Origin: Phenylobacterium sp.
GTDB taxonomy: Bacteria; Pseudomonadota; Alphaproteobacteria; Caulobacterales; Caulobacteraceae
NCBI GenBank assembly: GCA_028291285.1
Contig: JAQGIJ010000001.1
Location: 1 to 7,234, forward strand
Direction: 5' to 3'
Length of the DNA: 7,234 bases
The notes below the pieces were generated by a model. That model did no database searches, was not told the origin of the DNA, and saw only the letters and a list, made by a program, of their open reading frames with translations. The position numbers and the translations under genes are program-made. The first letter of the stretch is position 1; every line of letters begins with the position of its first letter. Below, in pieces: positions 1-6,313 of the stretch.

Positions 1-304
1 TGTCCTCGACCGGGTCGTCGTGCCGGCGCAGCGCCTTCAGCGCCTTGCGATAGCCGATGGCGAAGATCCAGGTCGAGAGCCGGCTCTGCCCGTTGTAGCT
101 GTCCGGCCGGTTCCACACGACGAGGAGGGTGTCGTTCAGCACCTCCTCGACCATTTGCGGCCGGTGTATCAGGTTGGTCAGGAAGCGGGTCAAACGTGGG
201 TGGTACCTCCGGTAGAGGCTTTCGAACGCCCGCAGGTCACGCGCGCGGATACGCGCGATCAGCTGCGCCTCGTCCTGCGGCCCCGGCGCGCCTGGCGCCG
301 TCAT
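1..304 (-). CDS. ECF-family RNA polymerase sigma factor, N-terminal part (truncated by window edge)
   Basis: Reading the minus strand from an ATG at 304 gives 101 uninterrupted codons that run off the left edge, so only the N-terminal part is present. Residues about 25-95 look like sigma region 2: an aromatic/basic helix (FESLYRRYHPRLTRFL, 27-42), an acidic region 2.2-like stretch (VEEVLNDTLLVVW, 52-64) that would contact core RNA polymerase, and the region 2.3/2.4 signature (SRLSTWIFAIGYRKALKALRR, 74-94) that melts and reads the -10 element. The short leader before region 2 and the absence of region 1 fit the ECF (group 4) class. Region 4 and any anti-sigma partner lie outside the window, so the subgroup and stimulus cannot be told. 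The ATG at 304 has only a weak purine-rich leader; an in-frame GTG at 319 is an alternative start. It is separated from the upstream lipid-carrier gene by 183 bp with terminator-like and promoter-like sequence, so it is probably its own unit. Confidence 0.85.
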   Translation of the reverse strand, partial: MTAPGAPGPQDEAQLIARIRARDLRAFESLYRRYHPRLTRFLTNLIHRPQMVEEVLNDTLLVVWNRPDSYNGQSRLSTWIFAIGYRKALKALRRHDDPVED

Positions 305-424
305 TCGTCCATCCGCCACGGCTTCGCCGTCCAATGCTCAGCCCCTCGCTTCGCAGGGCCTTAGTCCCCGCCCGTGCCCCGATGGTTCAAACACCGCAGG
401 CCTGGATCATGTGGGGGCTGGGGG

Positions 425-432
425 AGCTTAGC
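425..432 (-). promoter_or_regulatory. Candidate -10 element for the ECF sigma gene
   Basis: On the minus strand this reads GCTAAGCT, close to the housekeeping -10 described for Caulobacter (GCTANAWC, 7 of 8 positions). It would start a transcript near 418, about 115 nt before the sigma-factor ATG at 304. The -35 region (GGTCCCG, 10 nt upstream) is a poor match to TTGACGS, so support is weak. The inference also depends on the organism being Caulobacter-like. Confidence 0.25.
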
Positions 433-461
433 ACGAGACGGGCGGGACCCCCGGAGGCGTG

Positions 462-484
462 AAACGTCCGCCGGCCGGCCGACG
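462..484 (-). terminator. Probable intrinsic terminator after the MlaC/HpnM-like gene
   Basis: Three bases beyond the stop codon at 488-490, the minus strand carries an imperfect palindrome (465-484): CGTC, a G-G mismatch, GCC, loop GGCC, GGC, then GACG, followed at once by TTT. The GC-rich stem and its position directly after the last gene of the isoprenoid cluster suit a transcription stop. The T run is only three bases long, so it may be weak or need Rho. Confidence 0.45.
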
Positions 485-487
485 GGC

Positions 488-1096
488 TCAGCGGGCGAGC
501 AGCTGGTCGGCCCGGCTGTTGAGCTTGGTGATCAGCGCCTTGGCTCCGCCGCTCCCCAGGGTGGAGGCGTATTCCGAGCGTTGTCCCAGGAGCGAGCTGA
601 CTGCGCCGTTGTAATAGACGTCGATGACCTTCCAGGCGCCGCCGGACTGGCGCATCCGGTAGGTGAGGTTGGTCGTCCCCGACGAGGGCGAGATCAGCTG
701 GGTGTGCACCAGCTTGTCGACGCCGCGGGTCTCCACCGGGCCGGAGACGAAGCGCTCGCCGGCGTAGCCGTCGAAATTGTGCGCGTAAGTGGCGACCGTC
801 ATGCGGCTGAAGGCCTGCACCAGGGCCGCCTGCTCGGCCGGGGTCAGTTTCGACCAGCTGGAGCCCACGGCGAAGCGGGTCATCGCCGGCAGGTCGAACG
901 TCCGGCGGATCACCGGCTCGAGCCGCCCGTACCGGCCCTTCGGCCCCAGGCGCTTGGCGTCCTTCATGACGCTCAGCAGGGCATCGTCGAATTGCTGGAT
1001 CTGCGCGGCGGCCGGATCGGCCGCTTGGGCGTGGACGGCCGGCGGCGCGGCGGCGGCGGCGAGAAGGATGACGAGGCCGGCGGGGGTTCGGCGCAT
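488..1096 (-). CDS. MlaC/Ttg2D-family periplasmic lipid-binding protein (HpnM-like)
   Basis: This 202-residue protein looks secreted and single-domain. Residues 1-23 form a signal peptide: basic MRRT, an alanine/leucine-rich core, and a VHA signal-peptidase I site before Gln24. The remainder fits the MlaC/Ttg2D family, whose members carry phospholipid or other lipids between outer and inner membrane. Recognisable stretches are RYGRLEPVIRRTFDLPAMTR (55-74), the segment around MTVATYAHNFDGYAGERF (99-116), and a C-terminal part with YRMRQSGGAWKVIDVYYNG (146-164). The TYA-x-x-FDGY-x-GERF pattern resembles, from memory, HpnM of hopanoid clusters more than E. coli MlaC. The ATG lies 5 nt after the dxs stop with no clear Shine-Dalgarno, suggesting translational coupling as the last gene of the isoprenoid operon. 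A hairpin follows the stop. The family is well supported; the choice between HpnM and a general MlaC is an inference, since no squalene-hopene cyclase, hpn or other mla gene is visible here. Confidence 0.85.
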   Translation of the reverse strand: MRRTPAGLVILLAAAAAPPAVHAQAADPAAAQIQQFDDALLSVMKDAKRLGPKGRYGRLEPVIRRTFDLPAMTRFAVGSSWSKLTPAEQAALVQAFSRMTVATYAHNFDGYAGERFVSGPVETRGVDKLVHTQLISPSSGTTNLTYRMRQSGGAWKVIDVYYNGAVSSLLGQRSEYASTLGSGGAKALITKLNSRADQLLAR

Positions 1097-1101
1097 GGGG
1101 T

Positions 1102-2997
1102 TCAGTCTGTGGTGACGAGCTCGGCTTGCACAACGCGGACGATGTCCGCGGCGTTCAGCCCAGCCTCGCCGTATTGCTTCTGCTGGTCGTCGTGATCCTG
1201 GAACGCGTCGGGCAGGGTGAGCGTGCGCACCTTGAGGCCCCGCCGCATGAGGTCGCGATTGACGAGGAACTCCAGGACGCGGCTGCCGAAGCCGCCGACG
1301 GAGCCCTCCTCCACGGTGATCAGCATCCGGTGCCCGCGGGCGAGCCGGCGGACCAGATCCTCGTCCATCGGCTTGACGAACCGCGCGTCGGCGACGGTCG
1401 CGGAGATCCCCTGGGCCTGCAGCTGCTCGGCCGCGGCGAGCGCCGCCTTCAGCCGCGTTCCGACGCTCAGGATGGCCACGTCGCGCCCCTCCCGCACGAT
1501 GCGCCCCTTGCCGATGGGCAGGACCTCGCCGCGGGCGGGAAGCTCCACCCCGACGCCTTCGCCGCGCGGGTAGCGGAAGGCGATCGGGCCGGCGTCATAG
1601 GCCGCGGCGGTCGCCACCATGTGCACGAGCTCGGCCTCGTCGGCCGCCGCCATCACCACGAAGCCGGGCAGGCAGCTCAGGTAGGCCAGGTCGAAGGCGC
1701 CAGCGTGGGTCGCCCCGTCGGCGCCCACCAGGCCGGCGCGGTCGATGGCGAACCGCACGGGCAGCTTCTGGATCGCCACGTCGTGCACCACCTGGTCGTA
1801 GGCGCGCTGCAGGAAGGTCGAGTAGATCGCGCAGAACGGCTTGAAGCCTTCGGTGGCGAGGCCGGCGGCGAAGGTCACGGCATGCTGTTCGGCGATGCCG
1901 ACGTCGAACATGCGCTCGGGGAACCGCTTGCCGAACAGGTCCAGGCCCGTGCCGGAGGGCATTGCCCCGGTTATGGCGACGATCTTGTCGTCACGCGCCG
2001 CCTCTTCGCCCAGCGCATCGGCGAAGACGCGGGTGTAGCTCGGGGCGTTGGCCTTGGAGGCGGACTGCACGCCGGTGGCGACGTCGAACCGGCTGACGGC
2101 GTGCAGCTTGTCGGCCGCCACCGCCGCCGGCGCGTAGCCGTGGCCCTTCTCGGTGACCAGGTGCAGCAGGACGGGCTTGCCGAAATCGTTGTCGCGCAGA
2201 TTCTCGAGCACCGGCAGCAGGTGGTCGAGGTCGTGGCCGTCGAGCGGGCCGACGTAGAGGAAGCCCAGCTCCTCGAACAGCGTCCCGCCGCTGACCATGC
2301 CGCGGGCGTATTCCTCCGCCCGGCTGGCGGCGGTCTGCAGCGTCCGCGGCAGGTGTTCGGCCAGGCCCTTGCCGAGCGCGCGGAGGTTCTTGTAGCTGCG
2401 CGAGGAGATCAGCCGCGCGAGATGTTGGCTGAGCGCCCCAACCGGCGGGGCGATCGACATGTCGTTGTCGTTGAGGATCACCAGCAGCTGGCTCTTCAGC
2501 GCGCCGGCGTTGTTCATCGCCTCGTAGGCCATGCCGGCGCTCATGGCGCCATCGCCGATCACGGCGATCACCCGGTTGTCGCCCCCGGCGAGGTCGCGCC
2601 CGACCGCCATCCCGAGACCCGCGGAGATCGAGGTCGAGGAGTGGGCGGCGCCGAACGGGTCGTAGTCGCTCTCGCTGCGGCGGGTGAAGCCGGAGAGGCC
2701 GCCGCCCTGGCGCAGGGTGCGGATCCGGTCGCGCCGGCCGGTGAGGATCTTGTGCGGATAGGCCTGGTGGCCGACGTCCCAGATCACCCGGTCGCGCGGG
2801 GTGTCGAACACGTAGTGCAGGGCCACGGTCAGCTCGACCACGCCCAGGCCCGCGCCCAGGTGGCCGCCGGTCATCGAGACGGCGTCGATCAATTCGCTGC
2901 GCAACTCGTCGGCGATCTGCTGCAGGCAGCTTCGGTCGAATTGCCGAAGGTGCTCGGGCAACAGGATCTGATCCAGCAGCGGACTGTAAACGCTCAT
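1102..2997 (-). CDS. dxs: 1-deoxy-D-xylulose-5-phosphate synthase
   Basis: DXS condenses pyruvate with glyceraldehyde 3-phosphate, using thiamine diphosphate and Mg2+, and is the first and usually flux-controlling step of the MEP pathway; it acts in the cytoplasm. Counted from the ATG at 2997 the protein is 631 residues, normal for the family. Visible hallmarks are GGHLGAGLG (44-52) with the active-site His46, the thiamine-binding GDG (148-150) with Asn175 in LNDND, the DVGIAEQHA segment (365-373) with catalytic Glu370, and [18 protein letters not shown] (419-436) in the pyrimidine-binding domain; the C-terminal transketolase-like domain follows. The frame is open back to an ATG at 3039, directly after the ispA stop. 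I prefer the ATG at 2997 because GAGG sits 5 nt before it and because [11 protein letters not shown] matches the normal DXS N-terminus, whereas the extra 14 residues do not. It is the third gene of the ispG-ispA-dxs operon. All key residues are intact. Confidence 0.97.
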   Translation of the reverse strand: MSVYSPLLDQILLPEHLRQFDRSCLQQIADELRSELIDAVSMTGGHLGAGLGVVELTVALHYVFDTPRDRVIWDVGHQAYPHKILTGRRDRIRTLRQGGGLSGFTRRSESDYDPFGAAHSSTSISAGLGMAVGRDLAGGDNRVIAVIGDGAMSAGMAYEAMNNAGALKSQLLVILNDNDMSIAPPVGALSQHLARLISSRSYKNLRALGKGLAEHLPRTLQTAASRAEEYARGMVSGGTLFEELGFLYVGPLDGHDLDHLLPVLENLRDNDFGKPVLLHLVTEKGHGYAPAAVAADKLHAVSRFDVATGVQSASKANAPSYTRVFADALGEEAARDDKIVAITGAMPSGTGLDLFGKRFPERMFDVGIAEQHAVTFAAGLATEGFKPFCAIYSTFLQRAYDQVVHDVAIQKLPVRFAIDRAGLVGADGATHAGAFDLAYLSCLPGFVVMAAADEAELVHMVATAAAYDAGPIAFRYPRGEGVGVELPARGEVLPIGKGRIVREGRDVAILSVGTRLKAALAAAEQLQAQGISATVADARFVKPMDEDLVRRLARGHRMLITVEEGSVGGFGSRVLEFLVNRDLMRRGLKVRTLTLPDAFQDHDDQQKQYGEAGLNAADIVRVVQAELVTTD

Positions 2998-3018
2998 GAA
3001 GTCCTCACCACCTTGAGG
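2998..3018 (-). promoter_or_regulatory. Start-deciding ribosome-binding site of dxs, within a small hairpin
   Basis: The minus strand reads GGTGAGGACTTC before the ATG at 2997, placing GAGG (3006-3003) at good Shine-Dalgarno distance. The same bases form the 3' arm of a perfect 5-bp inverted repeat, CCTCA (3018-3014) and TGAGG (3007-3003), with loop AGGTGG, so the mRNA could mask its own ribosome site. A rival fold, CACC (3020-3017) with GGTG (3012-3009) around loop TCAA, would leave GAGG free. The bases are seen directly; regulation by this switch is inference. Confidence 0.5.
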
Positions 3019-3039
3019 TGTGGTCGACGCCAAGGTCAT

Positions 3040-3987
3040 TCAGTTGCGCCGATCGAGCAAGAAGAAGGGCAGTTCACGGAGGAGCTCGGCCGTGGGGCCA
3101 TAGGACGACAGCGCCTCGCCGGCGCGCGCGGCCAGAGCCTCGGCCTCGGCGCGCGCGCGCTCGGGGCCCCAGAGCGAGACGAGCGTGGCCTTGCCCTGCG
3201 CCTGGTCCTTGGCCACCTGCTTGCCGGCCGTCTCGGCGCTGCCCAGGACGTCGATGAGGTCGTCGCCGATCTGGAAGGCCAGCCCCAGTTCCCGCGCATA
3301 GGTCGTCATCCGCTGCATCTCGTCGGGGCCTGCGCCGCCGAGGATGCCGCCGGCGCAGCAGGAGAACTCGAACAGCGCGCCGGTCTTGCGCCGCTGCAGG
3401 TCGATGACCTGCTCGACGGTGAGCTCATGGTGCGGTGCGTCGATGTCGATCATCTGGCCGCCGACCATCCCCTCGCTGCCGGCGGCCCGCGCCAGCGCGC
3501 CGACGAGCTCGGCCCGGTGCTCCGCCTTGGGATCGGTCTTCGGGTCGGCGAGGATCTCGAACGCCACGGTGAGCAGGGCGTCGCCGGCGAGGATCGCCGT
3601 CGCCTCGTCGAACTGGCGGTGCGTCGTGGGATTGCCCCGGCGCAGGTCGTCGTCGTCCATCGCCGGGAGATCGTCGTGCACCAGGGAATAGGTGTGCAGC
3701 GCCTCGATCGCCGCGCCGGCGCGCAAGGCGCGTTCGCGCGGGACGCCGAACAGCTCGGCGCAATGCACGGTCAGGAACGGCCGCAGCCGCTTGCCGCCGG
3801 CGAACACCGCATAGCGCATCGCCTCCTGCACGCGGGCGTGGCCGCCGCTCGGCCGCGGCAGCAGCGCGTCCAGGGCGGCCTCGACCTCCCGCGCGGTCGC
3901 GCTCAGCGCTTCGCGCAGGCGCTGGCCGGCCGCCGCTTCCCCGCGCTCGCCACGGCTCTCCGCATTCCCGCCCTCCAGAACGACCAT
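3040..3987 (-). CDS. ispA: Short-chain polyprenyl diphosphate synthase, probably farnesyl diphosphate synthase
   Basis: This 315-residue trans-prenyltransferase should condense DMAPP with two IPP to make farnesyl diphosphate, the precursor of undecaprenyl phosphate, quinone side chains and squalene. It is a soluble all-helical enzyme. Visible motifs are GKRLRP (65-70) for IPP binding, the first aspartate-rich motif DDLPAMDD (105-112) with two residues between the Asp pairs as in bacterial type II FPP synthases, RRGNPTTH (116-123), the conserved KTG (201-203), the second aspartate-rich motif DDLID (242-246), and GKATLV (265-270). Tyr100, five residues before the first motif, fits a short product, although a geranylgeranyl product cannot be excluded. 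The ATG at 3987 is 3 nt after the ispG stop with no clear Shine-Dalgarno, so coupled translation is likely; the N-terminus is some 10 residues longer than I expect. The gene ends TGA immediately followed by ATG, the upstream candidate start of dxs. No xseB gene precedes it, unlike the common xseB-ispA-dxs order. Confidence 0.95.
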   Translation of the reverse strand: MVVLEGGNAESRGERGEAAAGQRLREALSATAREVEAALDALLPRPSGGHARVQEAMRYAVFAGGKRLRPFLTVHCAELFGVPRERALRAGAAIEALHTYSLVHDDLPAMDDDDLRRGNPTTHRQFDEATAILAGDALLTVAFEILADPKTDPKAEHRAELVGALARAAGSEGMVGGQMIDIDAPHHELTVEQVIDLQRRKTGALFEFSCCAGGILGGAGPDEMQRMTTYARELGLAFQIGDDLIDVLGSAETAGKQVAKDQAQGKATLVSLWGPERARAEAEALAARAGEALSSYGPTAELLRELPFFLLDRRN

Positions 3988-3990
3988 GCG

Positions 3991-5151
3991 CTACTCCGCC
4001 GCTTCGAGGGCCGCCTGGGCCTCTTGGGCCTGGATCTCGGCGGCGCGGGCCTCCACCAGGCCGACGATGTGCTCGACCATGTGTTCGTTGTCCATCTTGT
4101 GGTCGGGCTTGCCGGCGACATAGACCATGCCCGCGCCCTTGCCGCCGCCGGTAAAGCCGAGGTCGGTCATCAGGGCCTCGCCCGGCCCGTTCACCACGCA
4201 GCCGATGATCGACAGGCTCATCGGTGTCGAGATGTGCGCCAGCCGCTGCTCCAGCGCCTCCACGGTCTGAATGACGTTGAAGCCCTGCCGCGCGCAGGAG
4301 GGGCAGGCGATGATGTTGACGCCGCGGTGGCGCAGGCCCAGCGACTTCAGGATGTCGAAGCCGACCTTGATCTCCTCCTCCGGCTCGGCGGCGAGGCTGA
4401 CGCGGATGGTGTCGCCGATCCCGGCCCAGAGCAGGCTGCCGATGCCGATCGAGGACTTCACCGTGCCGGTGCGCAGGGCCCCGGCCTCGGTGACGCCCAG
4501 GTGCAGCGGGCAGTCGATGGCCTCGGCCAGCATCTGGTAGGCGGCCACGGTCATGAACGGGTCGGAGGCCTTCACGCTGATCTTGAACTCGTGGAAGTCG
4601 TGGTCCTGCAGGATGCGGGCGTGGCTGAGCGCGCTCTCCACCATGGCCTGCGGGCACGGCTCGCCGTAGCGCTCCAGGAGCTCGCGCTCCAGCGACCCGG
4701 CGTTGACCCCGATGCGCATCGAGCAGCCGTGGTCGCGGGCGGCCTGGATCACCTCGCGCACCCGGTCGGGCGAGCCGATGTTGCCGGGGTTGATGCGCAG
4801 GCAGGCCGCGCCGGCCTTGGCCGCCTCGATGCCGCGCCGGTAGTGGAAGTGGATGTCGGCGACCAGCGGGACCTTGGCGGCCTTGGCGATGGTGCGGAAG
4901 GCGGCGGTGGAGTCCTCGTCGGGGCAGGAGACCCGGACGATGTCGGCGCCGGCCTCCTCCAGCCGGCGGATCTGCTCGATGGTGGCGGCCGCGTCGGAGG
5001 TCAGCGTGTTGGTCATCGACTGCACCGTGATCGGCGCATCCCCGCCCACCTCGACGGAACCCACCCGGATCTTGCGCGAGACGCGCCGCTGGATCGCGCG
5101 CCAGGGGCGCAGGTGGGTGTGGTCTTGCGGGCTCGTGGCGGGGGCGGTCAT
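3991..5151 (-). CDS. ispG: 4-hydroxy-3-methylbut-2-en-1-yl diphosphate synthase (IspG/GcpE)
   Basis: IspG reductively opens methylerythritol cyclodiphosphate to HMBPP, the penultimate MEP step, using a [4Fe-4S] cluster in the cytoplasm. From the ATG at 5151 the protein has 386 residues. The N-terminal TIM-barrel part is recognised by [20 protein letters not shown] (25-44) and SMTNT, then VRVSCPDED (72-80), [10 protein letters not shown] (98-107) and LRINPGNIG (118-126). The C-terminal domain carries the cluster ligands Cys283 and Cys286 ([12 protein letters not shown]) and Cys318 in [10 protein letters not shown], with Glu325 matching the usual fourth ligand. All are intact. The tail (about 366-386) is an alanine/glutamate-rich helix. 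The open frame extends 13 codons further to a TTG at 5190. I choose ATG 5151 because the sequence from there aligns with the usual start, although it has no Shine-Dalgarno. It follows rodZ, as in E. coli and many proteobacteria, and is the first gene of ispG-ispA-dxs. Confidence 0.96.
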   Translation of the reverse strand: MTAPATSPQDHTHLRPWRAIQRRVSRKIRVGSVEVGGDAPITVQSMTNTLTSDAAATIEQIRRLEEAGADIVRVSCPDEDSTAAFRTIAKAAKVPLVADIHFHYRRGIEAAKAGAACLRINPGNIGSPDRVREVIQAARDHGCSMRIGVNAGSLERELLERYGEPCPQAMVESALSHARILQDHDFHEFKISVKASDPFMTVAAYQMLAEAIDCPLHLGVTEAGALRTGTVKSSIGIGSLLWAGIGDTIRVSLAAEPEEEIKVGFDILKSLGLRHRGVNIIACPSCARQGFNVIQTVEALEQRLAHISTPMSLSIIGCVVNGPGEALMTDLGFTGGGKGAGMVYVAGKPDHKMDNEHMVEHIVGLVEARAAEIQAQEAQAALEAAE

Positions 5152-5161
5152 GACGGGCGGC

Positions 5162-5190
5162 AAAATAGAGCCTGCGGCGCGAAAGCCCAA
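5162..5190 (-). promoter_or_regulatory. Candidate promoter immediately before ispG
   Basis: On the minus strand TTGGGC (5190-5185) and TATTTT (5167-5162) are separated by 17 nt, the ideal sigma-70-type spacing, each matching its consensus at 4 of 6 positions. Transcription would begin about 3 nt before the ATG at 5151, giving an almost leaderless mRNA, which would explain the missing Shine-Dalgarno there. The individual matches are modest. Confidence 0.3.
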
Positions 5191-5193
5191 GCT

Positions 5194-5215
5194 TCACGGC
5201 TGCATTTACCCTCCC
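5194..5215 (-). other. Three-codon minigene with strong Shine-Dalgarno in the ispG leader
   Basis: The minus strand reads GGGAGGGTAA and then ATG CAG CCG TGA (5205-5194), so a near-ideal ribosome site (5215-5209) stands in front of a reading frame encoding only Met-Gln-Pro. It is in the same register as ispG, whose frame reopens right after the TGA. It could be a leader peptide or attenuator, or a chance by-product of the C/G-rich inverted repeat that supplies the GGGAGGG. Confidence 0.3.
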
Positions 5216-5230
5216 GCCGCTTCGCGGGGG
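5209..5230. repeat. REP-like inverted repeat between rodZ and ispG
   Basis: The plus strand reads CCCTCCCGCCGCTTCGCGGG, followed by GG. CCCGC (5213-5217) pairs with GCGGG (5224-5228), or more tightly CCGC (5217-5220) with GCGG (5224-5227) around a TTC loop. Such CCCTCCC...CGCGGG palindromes resemble extragenic repeats seen between genes in GC-rich alphaproteobacteria. Only one copy is in this window, so repetitiveness cannot be shown here. It starts about 10 bp after the rodZ stop and lacks a T run, so it is not a classical terminator. Confidence 0.35.
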
Positions 5231-5239
5231 ACGTCGAAA

Positions 5240-6235
5240 TCAGCCGCCGGCGAGGCCGCTGACGCTGGCCTGGGCGGCGGGCAGCACACCCTTGGACTGG
5301 CCGGCGACGAACACCTGGAAGGCGTTGGGGTCGGTGACGTTGAAGGTCAGGCCGTCGACCTGCGGCGCGCGGAAGGCTTCGCCCGGGGCCAGCTGGCGGG
5401 CGAAGTAGAGTGAGCCGTCGACGCCGCGGACCATCAGCGAGGCGGACTTCAGCGCCTGCACGGTCACCAGCGAGCGCTCGTTCGCCGGCGCGCCGAAGAT
5501 GGCGCCCTTGGGGGTGAAGCTGGGAGCGAGCTGGGCCGTGGGCGGTGGATCGGTGACCTGGTCGAGCGCCTTTGGCTTGCCCTGCAGGCTGATGCGCCCG
5601 TCGTCGGTCAGGGCGGCGTCGGAGAGTCCGGGCGTCTCGTAGGCCGGCGGCGTGGTGGATTCCACCGGCGCCGGCAAGGGCGCGCCGAGGACGATCGGAC
5701 CGGGCTTGGCGCCGGCGAGCGCCCTGGCCGCGGCGAGATCGGACGCGGTCGGCGGCGGCGGCGCATCCTCGGTCATGGCGCGCCGGCCGATGTTCCACAG
5801 GAAGATGGCGGCGATGATCATGCAGGCGCCGGCCACCAGCGAGGTGAACCTCGGGTCGCGGGTGTCTTGCACCCCCAGCGGCTCGCGCAGGGGCTCGTCC
5901 AGCACCGGCTCGTCCGCGCGGAAGCGGTCGGCGGCGGCGTCCGGGTCGACGCCCAGGGCCGTGGCGTAGGCGCGGATGTAGCCGATCGTGAAGGGCCGCG
6001 AGGGCAGCAGCTCCAGCCGCAGGTCCTCGATGGCGGCCAGATAGCTGGCGCGCACCCGGGTGACCTCGGCGAGCTCCTCGAGCGACAGGCCCTGGTGCTC
6101 GCGCACCGCCTTCAGCGCCTGGCCGATGTCGGCGCCGCTCTGCAGGGTGGGGGGCGGGCGATCGGCGTGCGAGCCCCCGCCGCCGTTTCCGGCTGCAAGG
6201 TTCAGCTCGCTGATCCCGCCAGTATCGAGCGGCAT
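5240..6235 (-). CDS. rodZ: RodZ-like cell-shape protein (HTH domain, one membrane segment, DUF4115-type C-terminus)
   Basis: The 331-residue product has the RodZ layout. A glycine-rich N-terminal leader (1-33) precedes a helix-turn-helix domain of the Xre-like RodZ class (about 36-95: GQALKAVREHQGLSLEELAE, then TRVRASYLAAIED and PFTIGYIRAYATALGVDP), which in RodZ binds MreB rather than serving mainly as a DNA reader. A juxtamembrane region (96-130) leads to a single hydrophobic segment (about 131-149, SLVAGACMIIAAIFLWNIG) ending in basic RRAM. A long proline/alanine-rich periplasmic linker (155-250) is followed by a beta-rich C-terminal domain (about 254-320: SLVTVQALKSASLMVRGVDG, LAPGEAFRAP, FQVFVAGQSKGVLP) typical of DUF4115. 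RodZ links MreB to the wall-elongation complex at the inner membrane. Adjacency to ispG is widely conserved in proteobacteria. ATG 6235 is the only good start; AGGGG lies 11 nt upstream, rather far, so initiation may be modest. The N-terminal leader before the HTH is longer than in E. coli. Confidence 0.88.
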   Translation of the reverse strand: MPLDTGGISELNLAAGNGGGGSHADRPPPTLQSGADIGQALKAVREHQGLSLEELAEVTRVRASYLAAIEDLRLELLPSRPFTIGYIRAYATALGVDPDAAADRFRADEPVLDEPLREPLGVQDTRDPRFTSLVAGACMIIAAIFLWNIGRRAMTEDAPPPPTASDLAAARALAGAKPGPIVLGAPLPAPVESTTPPAYETPGLSDAALTDDGRISLQGKPKALDQVTDPPPTAQLAPSFTPKGAIFGAPANERSLVTVQALKSASLMVRGVDGSLYFARQLAPGEAFRAPQVDGLTFNVTDPNAFQVFVAGQSKGVLPAAQASVSGLAGG

Positions 6236-6258
6236 GGCTAACGGCGCCCCTGATCTAT

Positions 6259-6277
6259 CGTCACCCCGGCCGTGACG
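6259..6277. repeat. Perfect 6-bp inverted repeat in the rodZ leader
   Basis: CGTCAC (6259-6264) and GTGACG (6272-6277) flank a 7-base spacer, CCCGGCC. It lies 24 bp upstream of the rodZ ATG, within the probable 5' untranslated region. It could form an mRNA hairpin or be a dimeric repressor operator (GTCAC-N7-GTGAC). No T run follows, so termination is unlikely. Confidence 0.35.
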
Positions 6278-6313
6278 CGACGGCTCGCGGCTCGAAAGAC
6301 TTACACCTGATTG

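Noticed and set aside
361..389. ECF-type autoregulatory promoter (TGAACC at 389-384) ahead of the sigma-factor gene
   Set aside because: The -35-like TGAACC is present, but about 16 nt downstream the sequence is GGACTAA rather than the expected CGTC-type -10, so the pair is not convincing.
374..1195. Long open frames opposite and beside the MlaC/HpnM-like gene (plus strand 374-1195, minus strand 387-1133)
   Set aside because: Their products are Arg/Pro/Gly-rich and match no family, while the frame at 488-1096 has a signal peptide and clear family motifs.
3036..3299. A frame on the minus strand at 3036-3299 and one on the plus strand at 3018-3257 as possible small genes
   Set aside because: Both lie wholly within or across the 3' end of ispA in other frames, are Arg/Ala/Pro-rich and have no recognisable features.
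3425..5197. A 590-codon minus-strand frame overlapping ispG and ispA
   Set aside because: It is a frame-shifted shadow of GC-rich coding sequence, dominated by Arg, Pro, Gly and Ala; both overlapped genes are intact in another frame.
1126..5262. A 1378-codon open frame on the plus strand, antisense to dxs, ispA and ispG
   Set aside because: It lies in exact codon register with the three real genes, so its stop codons would need TTA, CTA or TCA in the sense genes, all rare in GC-rich DNA. Because all three genes share one frame, the antisense frame stays open across the junctions. Its translation is low-complexity (rich in Gly, Ala, Arg, Asp, His, Val) with no recognisable domain.
5654..5666. 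Palindrome GGTGGATTCCACC inside rodZ
   Set aside because: It lies in the low-complexity Pro/Ala linker-coding part of the gene, has no partner copy and is explained by codon composition.
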